Assembly (NCBI GenBank): GCA_949987565.1 | Contig: OX465102.1 | Coordinates: forward strand, 24,404,760-24,468,759 | Length of the DNA: 64,000 nt | Origin: Luidia sarsii | Lineage: Eukaryota; Echinodermata; Asteroidea; Paxillosida; Luidiidae | Direction of reading: 5' to 3' | Shown here: piece by piece, positions 13,741-27,500 of the stretch | Position numbering within the stretch: position 1 is the stretch's first letter | How the letters are laid out: the number at the start of each line of letters is the position of its first letter | The notes under the pieces: model-generated | Seen by the model: only the letters and a program-made list of their open reading frames with translations | The model's database searches: none | What the model was told of the DNA's origin: nothing | Position numbers and translations under genes: made by a program

Positions 13741-16700
13741 CAAGTACTGACAGAGCCCTATGTTGTTTGACTGCGGTGATCGGACGAGAACCGGTACTTG
13801 CAACGTGGTATGGTCGTAGTCGATGATTGCTTTAGATCGCCAACATTTAATTAAAAAATATTCGCAAAAAGGCTCTATTGAAAAATGAAAGAAAAAATGA
13901 AAACCTACGACACCCTGTATTCCTAAACGATCTCTCGGTCAAGTACTGACAGAGCCCTACGTTGTTTGACTGCGGTGATCGGACGAGAACCGGTACTTGC
14001 AACGTGGTATGGTCGTAGGCGATGATTGCTTTAGATGGCCAATATTTAATTGAAATATTCGCAAATAGGCGCTGTTGAAAAAAGGACGTAAAATCTAAAA
14101 CCTACGACACCCTGTATTCCTAGACGATCTCTCGGTCAAGTACTGACAGAGCCCTACGTTGTTTGACTGCGGTGATCGGACGAGAACCGGTACTTGCAAC
14201 GTGGTATGGTCGTAGGCGATGATTGCTTTAAATGGCCAATATTTAATTGAAATATTCGCAAATAGGCGCTATTGAAAAAAGGACGTAAAATCTAAAACCT
14301 ACGACACCCTGTATTCCTAGACGATCTCTCGGTCAAGTACTGACAGAGCCCTACGTTGCTTGACTGCGGCGATCGGACGAGAACCGGTACTTGCAACGTG
14401 GTATGGTCGTAGGCGATGATTGCTTTAGGTCGCCAATATTTAATTGAAATATTCGCAAATAGGCGCTATTGAAAAAAGGACGTAAAATCTAAAACCTACG
14501 ACACCCTGTATTCCTAGACGATCTCTCGGTCAAGTACTGACAGAGCCCTACGTTGTTTGACTGCGGTGATCGGACGAGAACCGGTACTTGCAATGTGGTA
14601 TGGTCGTAGGCGATGATTGCCTTGGATCGCCAATATTTAATTGAAATATTCGCAAATAGGCGCTATTGAAAAAAGGACGTAAAATCTAAAACCTACGACA
14701 CCCTGTATTCCTAGACGATCTCTCGGTCAAGTACTGACAGAGCCCTACGTTGTTTGACTGCGGTGATCGGACGAGAAACGGTACTTGCAACGTGGTATGG
14801 TCGTAGGCGATGATTGCTTTAGATCGCCAATATTTATTTGAAATATTCGCAAATAGGCGCTATTGAAAAAATGACGTAAAATCTAAAACCTACGACACCC
14901 TGTATTCCTAGACGATCTCTCGGTCAAGTACTGACAGAGCCCTACGTTGTTTGACTGCGTTGATCGGACGAGAACCGGTACTTGCAACGTGGTATGGTCG
15001 TAGTCGATGATTGCTTTAGATCGCCAACATTTAATTAAAAAATATTCGCAAAAAGGCTCTATTGAAAAATGAAAGAAAAAATGAAAACCTACGACACCCT
15101 GTATTCGTAAACAATCTCTCGGTCAAGTACTGACTGAGCCCTGCGTTGTTTGACTGCGGTGATCGGACGAGAACCGGTACTTGCAACGTGGTATGGTCGT
15201 AGGCGATGATTGCTTTAGATGGCCAATATTTAATTGAAATATTCGCAAATAGGCGCTGTTGAAAAAAGGACGTAAAATCTAAAACCTACGACACCCTGTA
15301 TTCCTAGACGATCTCTCGGTCAAGTACTGACAGAGCCCTACGTTGTTTGACTGCGGTGATCGGACGAGAACCGGTACTTGCAACGTGGTATGGTCGTAGG
15401 CGATGATTGCTTTAGGTCGCCAATATTTAATTGAAATATTCGCAAATAGGCGCTATTGAAAAAAGGACGTAAAATCTAAAACCTACGACACCCTGTATTC
15501 CTAGACGATCTCTCGGTCAAGTACTGACAAAGCCCTACGTTGTTTGACTGCGGTGATCGGACGAGAACCGGTACTTGCAATGTGGTATGGTCGTAGGCGA
15601 TGATTGCCTTGGATTGCCAATATTTAATTGAAATATTCGCAAATAGGCGCTATTGAAAAATGAAAGAAAAAATGAAAACCTACGACACCCTGTATTCCTA
15701 GACGATCTCTCGGTCAAGTACTGACAGAGCCTTACGTTGTTTGACTGCGGTGATCAGACAAGAACCGGTACTTGGAACGTGGTATGGTCGTAGGCGATGA
15801 TTGCTTTGGATCGCCAATATTTAATTGAAATATTCGCAAATAGGCGCTATTAAAAAATGCAAGAAAAAATGAAAACCTACGACACCCTGTATTCCTAGAC
15901 GATCTCTCGGTCAAGTACTGACAGAGCCCTACGTTGTTTGACTGCGGTGATCAGACGAGAACCGGTACTTGCAACATGGTATGGTCGTAGGCGATGATTG
16001 CTTTGGATCGCCAATATTTTATTGAAATATTCGCAAATAGGCGCTATTGAAAAAAGGACGTAAAATCTATAACCTACGACACCCTGTATTCCTAGACGAT
16101 CTCTCGGTCAAGTACTGACAGAGCCCTACGTTGTTTGACTGCGGTGATCGGGAGAGAACCGGTACTTGCAACGTGGTATGGTCGTAGGCGATGATTGCTT
16201 TAGATGGCCAATATTTAATTGAAATATTCGCAAATAGCCGCTATTGAAAAAAGGACGTAAAATCTAAAACCTTCGACACCCTGTATTCCTAGACGATCTC
16301 TCGGTCAAGTACTGACAGAGCCCTACGTTGTTTGACAGCGGTGATCGGACGAGAACCGGTACTTGCAACGTGGTATGGTCGTAGGCGATGATTGCTTTGG
16401 ATCGCCAAAATTTTATCGAAATATTCGCAAATAGGCGCTATTGAAAAAAGGACGCAAAAATTAAAACCTACGACACCCTGTATTCCTAGACGATCTCTCG
16501 GTCAAGTACTGACAGAGCCCTACGTTGTTTGACTGCGGTGATCGGACGAGAACCGGTACTTGCAACGTGGTATGGTCGTAGTCGATGATTGCTTTAGATC
16601 GCCAACATTTAATTAAAAAATATTCGCAAAAAGGCGCTATTGAAAAATGAAAGAAAAAATGAAAACCTACGACACCCTGTATTCCTAAACGATCTCTCGG

Positions 16701-18080
16701 TCAAATACTGACAGAGCCCTACGTTGTTTGACTGCGGTGATCGGACGAGAACCGGTACTTGCAACGTGGTATGGTCGTAGGCGATGATTGCTTTGGATCG
16801 CCAATATTTAATTGAAATATTCGCAAATAGGCGCTATTGAAAAAAAGACTTAAAATCTAAAACCTACGACACCCTGTATTCCTAGACGATCTCTCGGTCA
16901 AGTACTGACAGAGCCCTACGTTGTTTGACTGCGGTGATCGGTCGAGAACCGGTACTTGCAACGTGGTATGGTCGTAGGCGATGATTGCTTTAGATGGCCA
17001 ATATTTAATTGAAATATTCGCAAATAGGCGCTGTTGAAAAAAGGACGTAAAATCTAAAACCTACGACACCCTGTATTCCTAGACGATCTCTCGGTCAAGT
17101 ACTGACAGAGCCCTACGTTGTTTGACTGCGGTGATCGGACGAGAACCGGTACTTGCAATGTGGTATGGTCGTAGGCGATGATTGCTTTTGATCGCCAATA
17201 TTTAATTGAAATATTCGCAAATAGGCGCTATTGAAAAAAGGACGCAAAAATTAAAACCTACGACACCCTGTATTCCTAGACGATCTCTCGGTCACGTACT
17301 GACAGAGCCCTACGTTGTTTGACTGCGGTGATCGGACGAGAACCGGTACTTGCAACGTGGTATGGTCGTAGGCGATGATTGCTTTGGATCGCCAATATTT
17401 TTATTGAAATATTCGCAAATAGGCGCTATTGAAAAAAGGACGTAAAATCTAAAACCTACGACACCCTGTATTCCTAGACGATCTCTCAGTCAAGTACTGA
17501 CAGAGCACTACGTTGTTTGACTGCGGTGATCGGACGAGAACCGGTACTTGCAACGTGGTATGGTCGTAGGCGATGATTGCTTAAGATGGCCAATATTTAA
17601 TTGAAATATTCGCAAATAGGCGCTATTGAAAAAAGGACGTCAAATCTAAAACCTACGACACCCTGTATTCCTAGACGATCTCTCGGTCAAGTACTGACAG
17701 AGCCCTACGTTGTTTGACTGCGGTGATCGGACGAGAACCGGTACTTGCAACGTGGTATGGTCGTAGGCGATGATTGCTTTAGGTCGCCAATAATTAATTG
17801 AAATATTCGCAAATAGGCGCTATTGAAAAAAGGACGTAAAATCTAAAACCTACGACACCCTGTATTCCTAGACGATCTCTCGGTCAAGTACTGACAAAGG
17901 CCTACGTTGTTTGACTGCGGTGATCGGACGAGAACCGGTACTTGCAACGTGGTATGGTCGTAGGCGATGATTGCTTTAGATGGCCAATATTTAATTGAAA
18001 TATTCGCAAATAGGCGATATTGAAAAAAGGACGTAAAATCTAAAACCTACGACACCCTGTATTCCTAGACGATCTCTCGG
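13740..18080. repeat. 22-monomer higher-order block, copy 2 of 3
   Basis: Tandem duplicate of the preceding block at an offset of about 4,341 bp. The diagnostic variants lie near 14355, 14957, 17292 and 17579. It carries a few changes of its own, such as gtattcgtaaac near 15106 and cttggaacgtgg near 15772, so it is an independent genomic copy rather than a repeated read. Confidence 0.78.
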
Positions 18081-20254
18081 TCAAGTACTGACAGAGCCCT
18101 ACGTTGTTTGACTGCGGTGATCGGACGAGAACCGGTACTTGCAATGTGGTATGGTCGTATGCGATGATTGCTTTGGATCGCCAATATTTAATTGAAATAT
18201 TCGCAAATAGGCGCTATTGAAAAAAGGACGCAAAAATTAAAACCTACGACACCCTGTATTCCTAGACGATCTCTCGGTCAAGTACTGACAGAGCCCTACG
18301 TTGTTTGACTGCGGTGATCGGACGAGAACCGGTACTTGCAACGTGGTATGCTCGTAGGCGATGATTGCCTTGGATCGCCAATATTTAATTGAAATATTCG
18401 CAAATAGGCGCTATTGAAAAATGAAAGAAAAAATGAAAACCTACGACACCCTGTATTCCTAGACGATCTCTCGGTCAAGTACTGACAGAGCCCTACGTTG
18501 TTTGACTGCGGTGATCGGACGAGAACCGGTACTTGCAACGTGGTATGGTCGTAGGCGATGATTGCTTTAGATGGCCAATATTTAATTGAAATATTCGCAA
18601 ATAGGCGCTATTGAAAAAAGGACGTAAAATCTAAAACCTACGACACCCTGTATTCCTAGACGATCTCTCGGTCAAGTACTGACAGAGCCCTAAGTTGTTT
18701 GACAGCGGTGATCGGACGAGAACCGGTACTTGCAACGTGGTATGGTCGTAGGCGATGATTGCTTTGGATCGCCAAAATTTAATCGAAATATTCGCAAATA
18801 GGCGCTATTGAAAAAAGGACGCAAAAATTAAAACCTACGACACCCTGTATTCCTAGACGATCTCTCGGTCAAGTACTGACAGAGCCCTACGTTGTTTGAC
18901 TGCAGTGATCGGACGAGAACCGGTACTTGCAACGTGGTATGGTCGTAGGCGATGATTGCTTTAGATCGCCAATATTTATTTGAAATATTCGCAAATAGGC
19001 GCTATTGAAAAAATGACGTAAAAATCTAAAACCTACGACACCCTGTATTCCTAGACGATCTCTCGGTCAAGTACTGACAGAGCCCTATGTTGTTTGACTG
19101 CGGTGATCGGACGAGAACCGGTACTTGCAACGTGGTATGGTCGTAGTCGATGATTGCTTTAGATCGCCAACATTTAATTAAAAAATATTCGCAAAAAGGC
19201 TCTATTGAAAAATGAAAGAAAAAATGAAAACCTACGACACCCTGTATTCCTAAACGATCTCTCGGTCAAGTACTGACAGAGCCCTACGTTGTTTGACTGC
19301 GGTGATCGGACGAGAACCGGTACTTGCAACGTGGTATGCTCGTAGGCGATGATTGCCTTGGATCGCCAATATTTAATTGAAATATTCGCAAATAGGCGCT
19401 ATTGAAAAATGAAAGAAAAAATGAAAACCTACGACACCCTGTATTCCTAGACGATCTCTCGGTCAAGTACTGACAGAGCCCTACGTTGTTTGACTGCGGT
19501 GATCGGACGAGAACCGGTACTTGCAACGTGGTATGGTCGTAGGCGATGATTGCTTTAGATGGCCAATATTTAATTGAAATATTCGCAAATAGGCGCTATT
19601 GAAAAAAGGACGTAAAATCTAAAACCTACGACACCCTGTATTCCTAGACGATCTCTCGGTCAAGTACTGACAGAGCCCTAAGTTGTTTGACAGCGGTGAT
19701 CGGACGAGAACCGGTACTTGCAACGTGGTATGGTCGTAGGCGATGATTGCTTTGGATCGCCAAAATTTAATCGAAATATTCGCAAATAGGCGCTATTGAA
19801 AAAAGGACGCAAAAATTAAAACCTACGACACCCTGTATTCCTAGACGATCTCTCGGTCAAGTACTGACAGAGCCCTACGTTGTTTGACTGCAGTGATCGG
19901 ACGAGAACCGGTACTTGCAACGTGGTATGGTCGTAGTCGATGATTGCTTTAGATCGCCAACATTTAATTAAAAGATATTCGCAAAAAGGCTCTATTGAAA
20001 AATGAAAGAAAAAATGAAAACCTACGACACCCTGTATTCCTAAACGATCTCTCAGTCAAGTACTGACAGAGCCCTACGTTGTTTGACTGCGGTGATCGGA
20101 CGAGAACCGGTACTTGCAACGTGGTATGGTCGTAGGCGATGATTGCTTTAGATCGCCAATATTTATTTGAAATATTCGCAAATAGGCGCTATTGAAAAAA
20201 TGACGTAAAATCTAAAACCTACGACACCCTGTATTCCTAGACGATCTCTCGGTC

Positions 20255-23200
20255 AAGTACTGACAGAGCCCTATGTTGTTTGACTGCGGTGATCGGACGA
20301 GAACCGGTACTTGCAACGTGGTATGGTCGTAGTCGATGATTGCTTTAGATCGCCAACATTTAATTAAAAAATATTCGCAAAAAGGCTCTATTGAAAAATG
20401 AAAGAAAAAATGAAAACCTACGACACCCTGTATTCCTAAACGATCTCTCGGTCAAGTACTGACAGAGCCCTACGTTGTTTGACTGCGGTGATCGGACGAG
20501 AACCGGTACTTGCAACGTGGTATGGTCGTAGGCGATGATTGCTTTAGATGGCCAATATTTAATTGAAATATTCGCAAATAGGCGCTGTTGAAAAAAGGAC
20601 GTAAAATCTAAAACCTACGACACCCTGTATTCCTAGACGATCTCTCGGTCAAGTACTGACAGAGCCCTACGTTGTTTGACTGCGGTGATCGGACGAGAAC
20701 CGGTACTTGCAACGTGGTATGGTCGTAGGCGATGATTGCTTTAAATGGCCAATATTTAATTGAAATATTCGCAAATAGGCGCTATTGAAAAAAGGACGTA
20801 AAATCTAAAACCTACGACACCCTGTATTCCTAGACGATCTCTCGGTCAAGTACTGACAGAGCCCTACGTTGCTTGACTGCGGCGATCGGACGAGAACCGG
20901 TACTTGCAACGTGGTATGGTCGTAGGCGATGATTGCTTTAGGTCGCCAATATTTAATTGAAATATTCGCAAATAGGCGCTATTGAAAAAAGGACGTAAAA
21001 TCTAAAACCTACGACACCCTGTATTCCTAGACGATCTCTCGGTCAAGTACTGACAGAGCCCTACGTTGTTTGACTGCGGTGATCGGACGAGAACCGGTAC
21101 TTGCAATGTGGTATGGTCGTAGGCGATGATTGCCTTGGATCGCCAATATTTAATTGAAATATTCGCAAATAGGCGCTATTGAAAAAAGGACGTAAAATCT
21201 AAAACCTACGACACCCTGTATTCCTAGACGATCTCTCGGTCAAGTACTGACAGAGCCCTACGTTGTTTGACTGCGGTGATCGGACGAGAAACGGTACTTG
21301 CAACGTGGTATGGTCGTAGGCGATGATTGCTTTAGATCGCCAATATTTATTTGAAATATTCGCAAATAGGCGCTATTGAAAAAATGACGTAAAATCTAAA
21401 ACCTACGACACCCTGTATTCCTAGACGATCTCTCGGTCAAGTACTGACAGAGCCCTACGTTGTTTGACTGCGTTGATCGGACGAGAACCGGTACTTGCAA
21501 CGTGGTATGGTCGTAGTCGATGATTGCTTTAGATCGCCAACATTTAATTAAAAAATATTCGCAAAAAGGCTCTATTGAAAAATGAAAGAAAAAATGAAAA
21601 CCTACGACACCCTGTATTCCTAAACAATCTCTCGGTCAAGTACTGACTGAGCCCTGCGTTGTTTGACTGCGGTGATCGGACGAGAACCGGTACTTGCAAC
21701 GTGGTATGGTCGTAGGCGATGATTGCTTTAGATGGCCAATATTTAATTGAAATATTCGCAAATAGGCGCTGTTGAAAAAAGGACGTAAAATCTAAAACCT
21801 ACGACACCCTGTATTCCTAGACGATCTCTCGGTCAAGTACTGACAGAGCCCTACGTTGTTTGACTGCGGTGATCGGACGAGAACCGGTACTTGCAACGTG
21901 GTATGGTCGTAGGCGATGATTGCTTTAGGTCGCCAATATTTAATTGAAATATTCGCAAATAGGCGCTATTGAAAAAAGGACGTAAAATCTAAAACCTACG
22001 ACACCCTGTATTCCTAGACGATCTCTCGGTCAAGTACTGACAGAGCCCTACGTTGTTTGACTGCGGTGATCGGACGAGAACCGGTACTTGCAATGTGGTA
22101 TGGTCGTAGGCGATGATTGCCTTGGATTGCCAATATTTAATTGAAATATTCGCAAATAGGCGCTATTGAAAAATGAAAGAAAAAATGAAAACCTACGACA
22201 CCCTGTATTCCTAGACGATCTCTCGGTCAAGTACTGACAGAGCCTTACGTTGTTTGACTGCGGTGATCAGACAAGAACCGGTACTTGCAACGTGGTATGG
22301 TCGTAGGCGATGATTGCTTTGGATCGCCTATATTTAATTGAAATATTCGCAAATAGGCGCTATTAAAAAATGCAAGAAAAAATGAAAACCTACGACACCC
22401 TGTATTCCTAGACGATCTCTCGGTCAAGTACTGACAGAGCCCTACGTTGTTTGACTGCGGTGATCAGACGAGAACCGGTACTTGCAACGTGGTATGGTCG
22501 TAGGCGATGATTGCTTTGGATCGCCAATATTTTATTGAAATATTCGCAAATAGGCGCTATTGAAAAAAGGACGTAAAATCTATAACCTACGACACCCTGT
22601 ATTCCTAGACGATCTCTCGGTCAAGTACTGACAGAGCCCTACGTTGTTTGACTGCGGTGATCGGGAGAGAACCGGTACTTGCAACGTGGTATGGTCGTAG
22701 GCGATGATTGCTTTAGATGGCCAATATTTAATTGAAATATTCGCAAATAGCCGCTATTGAAAAAAGGACGTAAAATCTAAAACCTTCGACACCCTGTATT
22801 CCTAGACGATCTCTCGGTCAAGTACTGACAGAGCCCTACGTTGTTTGACAGCGGTGATCGGACGAGAACCGGTACTTGCAACGTGGTATGGTCGTAGGCG
22901 ATGATTGCTTTGGATCGCCAAAATTTTATCGAAATATTCGCAAATAGGCGCTATTGAAAAAAGGACGCAAAAATTAAAACCTACGACACCCTGTATTCCT
23001 AGACGATCTCTCGGTCAAGTACTGACAGAGCCCTACGTTGTTTGACTGCGGTGATCGGACGAGAACCGGTACTTGCAACGTGGTATGGTCGTAGTCGATG
23101 ATTGCTTTAGATCGCCAACATTTAATTAAAAAATATTCGCAAAAAGGCGCTATTGAAAAATGAAAGAAAAAATGAAAACCTACGACACCCTGTATTCCTA

Positions 23201-24595
23201 AACGATCTCTCGGTCAAATACTGACAGAGCCCTACGTTGTTTGACTGCGGTGATCGGACGAGAACCGGTACTTGCAACGTGGTATGGTCGTAGGCGATGA
23301 TTGCTTTGGATCGCCAATATTTAATTGAAATATTCGCAAATAGGCGCTATTGAAAAAAAGACTTAAAATCTAAAACCTACGACACCCTGTATTCCTAGAC
23401 GATCTCTCGGTCAAGTACTGACAGAGCCCTACGTTGTTTGACTGCGGTGATCGGTCGAGAACCGGTACTTGCAACGTGGTATGGTCGTAGGCGATGATTG
23501 CTTTAGATGGCCAATATTTAATTGAAATATTCGCAAATAGGCGCTGTTGAAAAAAGGACGTAAAATCTAAAACCTACGACACCCTGTATTCCTAGACGAT
23601 CTCTCGGTCAAGTACTGACAGAGCCCTACGTTGTTTGACTGCGGTGATCGGACGAGAACCGGTACTTGCAATGTGGTATGGTCGTAGGCGATGATTGCTT
23701 TTGATCGCCAATATTTAATTGAAATATTCGCAAATAGGCGCTATTGAAAAAAGGACGCAAAAATTAAAACCTACGACACCCTGTATTCCTAGACGATCTC
23801 TCGGTCACGTACTGACAGAGCCCTACGTTGTTTGACTGCGGTGATCGGACGAGAACCGGTACTTGCAACGTGGTATGGTCGTAGGCGATGATTGCTTTGG
23901 ATCGCCAATATTTTTATTGAAATATTCGCAAATAGGCGCTATTGAAAAAAGGACGTAAAATCTAAAACCTACGACACCCTGTATTCCTAGACGATCTCTC
24001 AGTCAAGTACTGACAGAGCACTACGTTGTTTGACTGCGGTGATCGGACGAGAACCGGTACTTGCAACGTGGTATGGTCGTAGGCGATGATTGCTTAAGAT
24101 GGCCAATATTTAATTGAAATATTCGCAAATAGGCGCTATTGAAAAAAGGACGTCAAATCTAAAACCTACGACACCCTGTATTCCTAGACGATCTCTCGGT
24201 CAAGTACTGACAGAGCCCTACGTTGTTTGACTGCGGTGATCGGACGAGAACCGGTACTTGCAACGTGGTATGGTCGTAGGCGATGATTGCTTTAGGTCGC
24301 CAATAATTAATTGAAATATTCGCAAATAGGCGCTATTGAAAAAAGGACGTAAAATCTAAAACCTACGACACCCTGTATTCCTAGACGATCTCTCGGTCAA
24401 GTACTGACAAAGCCCTACGTTGTTTGACTGCGGTGATCGGACGAGAACCGGTACTTGCAACGTGGTATGGTCGTAGGCGATGATTGCTTTAGATGGCCAA
24501 TATTTAATTGAAATATTCGCAAATAGGCGATATTGAAAAAAGGACGTAAAATCTAAAACCTACGACACCCTGTATTCCTAGACGATCTCTCGGTC
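20255..24595. repeat. 22-monomer higher-order block, copy 3 of 3
   Basis: Third copy of the 4.34-kb block, 6,513 bp after copy 2 and 10,854 bp after copy 1. It is preceded at 18080-20255 by a duplicate of the 2.2-kb block of 7200-9400 (offset 10,853-10,854). The order is therefore X-Y-Y-X-Y: one 6.5-kb X-Y unit was duplicated, and Y was also duplicated in tandem. Confidence 0.78.
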
Positions 24596-27500
24596 AAGTA
24601 CTGACAGAGCCCTACGTTGTTTGACTGCGGTGATCAGACGAGAACCGGTACTTGCAACGTGGTATGGTCGTAGGCGATAATTGCTTTAAATCGCCAATAT
24701 TTAATTGAAATTTTCGCAAATAGACGCTATTGAAAAATTAAAGAAAAAATGAAAACCTACGACACCCTGTATTCCTAGACGATCTCTCGGTCAAGTACTG
24801 ACAGAGCCCTACGTTGTTTGACTGCGGTGATCGGACGAGAACCGGTACTTGCAACGTGGTATGGTCGTAGGCGATGATTGCTTTGGATCGCCAATATTTA
24901 ATTGAAATATTCGCAAATAGGCGCTATTGAAAAAAGGACGTAAAATCTATAACCTACGACACCCTGTATGCCTAGACGTTCTCTCGGTCAAGTACTGACA
25001 GAGCCCTACGTTGTTTGACTGCGCTGATCGGACGAGAACCGGTACTTGCAACGTGGTATGGTCGTAGGCGATGATTGCTTTGGATCGCCAATATTTAATT
25101 GAAATATTCGCAAATAGGCGCTATTGAAAAAAGGACGTAAAATCTAAAACCTACGACACCCTGTATTCCTAGACGAACTCTCGGTCAAGTACTGACAGAG
25201 CCCTACGTTGTTTGACAGCGGTGATCGGACGAGAACCGGTACTTGCAACGTGGTATGGTCGTAGGCGATGATTGCTTTGGATCGCCAATATTGAATTGAA
25301 ATATTCGCAAATAGGCGCTATTGAAAAAAGGACGTAAAATCTAAAACCTACGACACCCTGTATTCCTAGACGATCTCTCGGTCAAGTACTGACAGAGCCC
25401 TACGTTGTTTGACTGCGGTGATCGGACGAGAACCGGTACTTGCAATGTGGTATGGTCGTAGGCGATGATTGCTTTGGATCGCCAATATTTAATTGAAATA
25501 TTCGCAAATAGGCGCTATTGAAAAAAGGACGCAAAAATTAAAACCTACGACACCCTGTATTCCTAGACGATCTCTCGGTCAAGTACTGACAGAGCCCTAC
25601 GTTGTTTGACTGCGGTGATCGGACGAGAACCGGTACTTGCAACGTGGTATGGTCGTAGACGATGATTGCTTTGGATCGCCAATATTTAATTGAAATATTC
25701 GCAAATAGGCGCTATTGAAAAAAGGACGTAAAATCTAAAACCTACGACACCCTGTATTCCTAGACGATCTCTCGGTCAAGTACTGACAGAGCCCTACGTT
25801 GTTTGACTGCGGTGATCAGACGAGAACCGGTACTTGCAACGTGGTATGGTCGTAGGTGATAATTGCTTTAAATCGCCAATATTTAATTGAAATTTTCGCA
25901 AATAGACGCTATTGAAAAATGAAAGAAAAAATGAAAACCTACGACACCCTGTATTCCTAGACGATCTCTCGGTCAAGTACTGACAGAGCCCTACGTTGTT
26001 TGACTGCGGTGATCGGACGAGAACCGGTACTTGCAACGTGGTATGGTCGTAGGCGATGATTGCTTTGGATCGCCAATATTTAATTGAAATATTCGCAAAT
26101 AGGCGCTATTGAAAAAAGGACGTAAAATCTATAACCTACGACACCCTGTATTCCTAGACGATCTCTCGGTCAAGTACTGACAGAGCCCTACGTTGTTTGA
26201 CTGCGGTGATCGGACGAGAACCGGTACTTGCAACGTGGTATGGTCGTAGGCGATGATTGCTTTGGATCGCCAATATTTAATTGAAATATTCGCAAATAGG
26301 CGCTATTGAAAAAAGGACGTAAAATCTAAAACCTACCACACCCTGTATTCCTAGACGATCTCTCGGTCAAGTACTGACAGAGCCCTACGTTGTTTGACAG
26401 CGGTGATCGGACGAGAACCGGTACTTGCAACGTGGTATGGTCGTAGGCGATGATTGCTTTGGATCGCCAATATTTAATTGAAATATTCGCAAATAGGCGC
26501 TATTGAAAAATGGACGTAAAATCTATAACCTACGACACCCTGTATGCCTAGACGTTCTCTCGGTCAAGTACTGACAGAGCCCTACGTTGTTTGACTGCGG
26601 TGATCGGACGAGAACCGGTACTTGCAACGTGGTATGGTCGTAGGCGATGATTGCTTTGGATCGCCAATATTTAATTGAAATATTCGCAAATAGGCGCTAT
26701 TGAAAAAAGGACGTAAAATCTAAAACCTACGACACCCTGTATTCCTAGACGAACTCTCGGTCAAGTACTGACAGAGCCCTACGTTGTTTGACAGCGGTGA
26801 TCGGACGAGAACCGGTACTTGCAACGTGGTATGGTCGTAGGCGATGATTGCTTTGGATCGCCAATATTTAATTGAAATATTCGCAAATAGGCGCTATTGA
26901 AAAAAGGACGTAAAATCTAAAACCTACGACACCCTGTATTCCTAGACGATCTCTCGGTCAAGTACTGACAGAGCCCTACGTTGTTTGACTGCGGTGATCG
27001 GACGAGAACCGGTACTTGCAACGTGGTATGGTCGTAGGCGATGATTGCTTTGGATCGCCAATATTTAATTGAAATATTCGCAAATAGGCGCTATTGAAAA
27101 AAGGACGTAAAATCTAAAACCTACGACACCCTGTATTCCTAGACGATCTCTCGGTCAAGTACTGACAGAGCCCTACGTTGTTTGACTGCGGTGATCGGAC
27201 GAGAACCGGTACTTGCAACGTGGTATGGTCGTAGGCGATGATTGCTTTTGATCGCCAATATTTAATTGAAATATTCGCAAATAGGCGCTATTGAAAAAAG
27301 GACGTAAAATCTAAAACCTACGACACCCTGTATTCCTAGACGATCTCTCGGTCAAGTACTGACAGAGCCCTATGTTGTTTGACTGCGGTGATCGGACGAG
27401 AAATCTAAACCCTACGACACCCTGTATTCCTAGACGATCTCTCGGTCAAGTACTGACAGAGCCCTACGTTGTTTGACTGCGGTGATCGGACGAGAACCGG

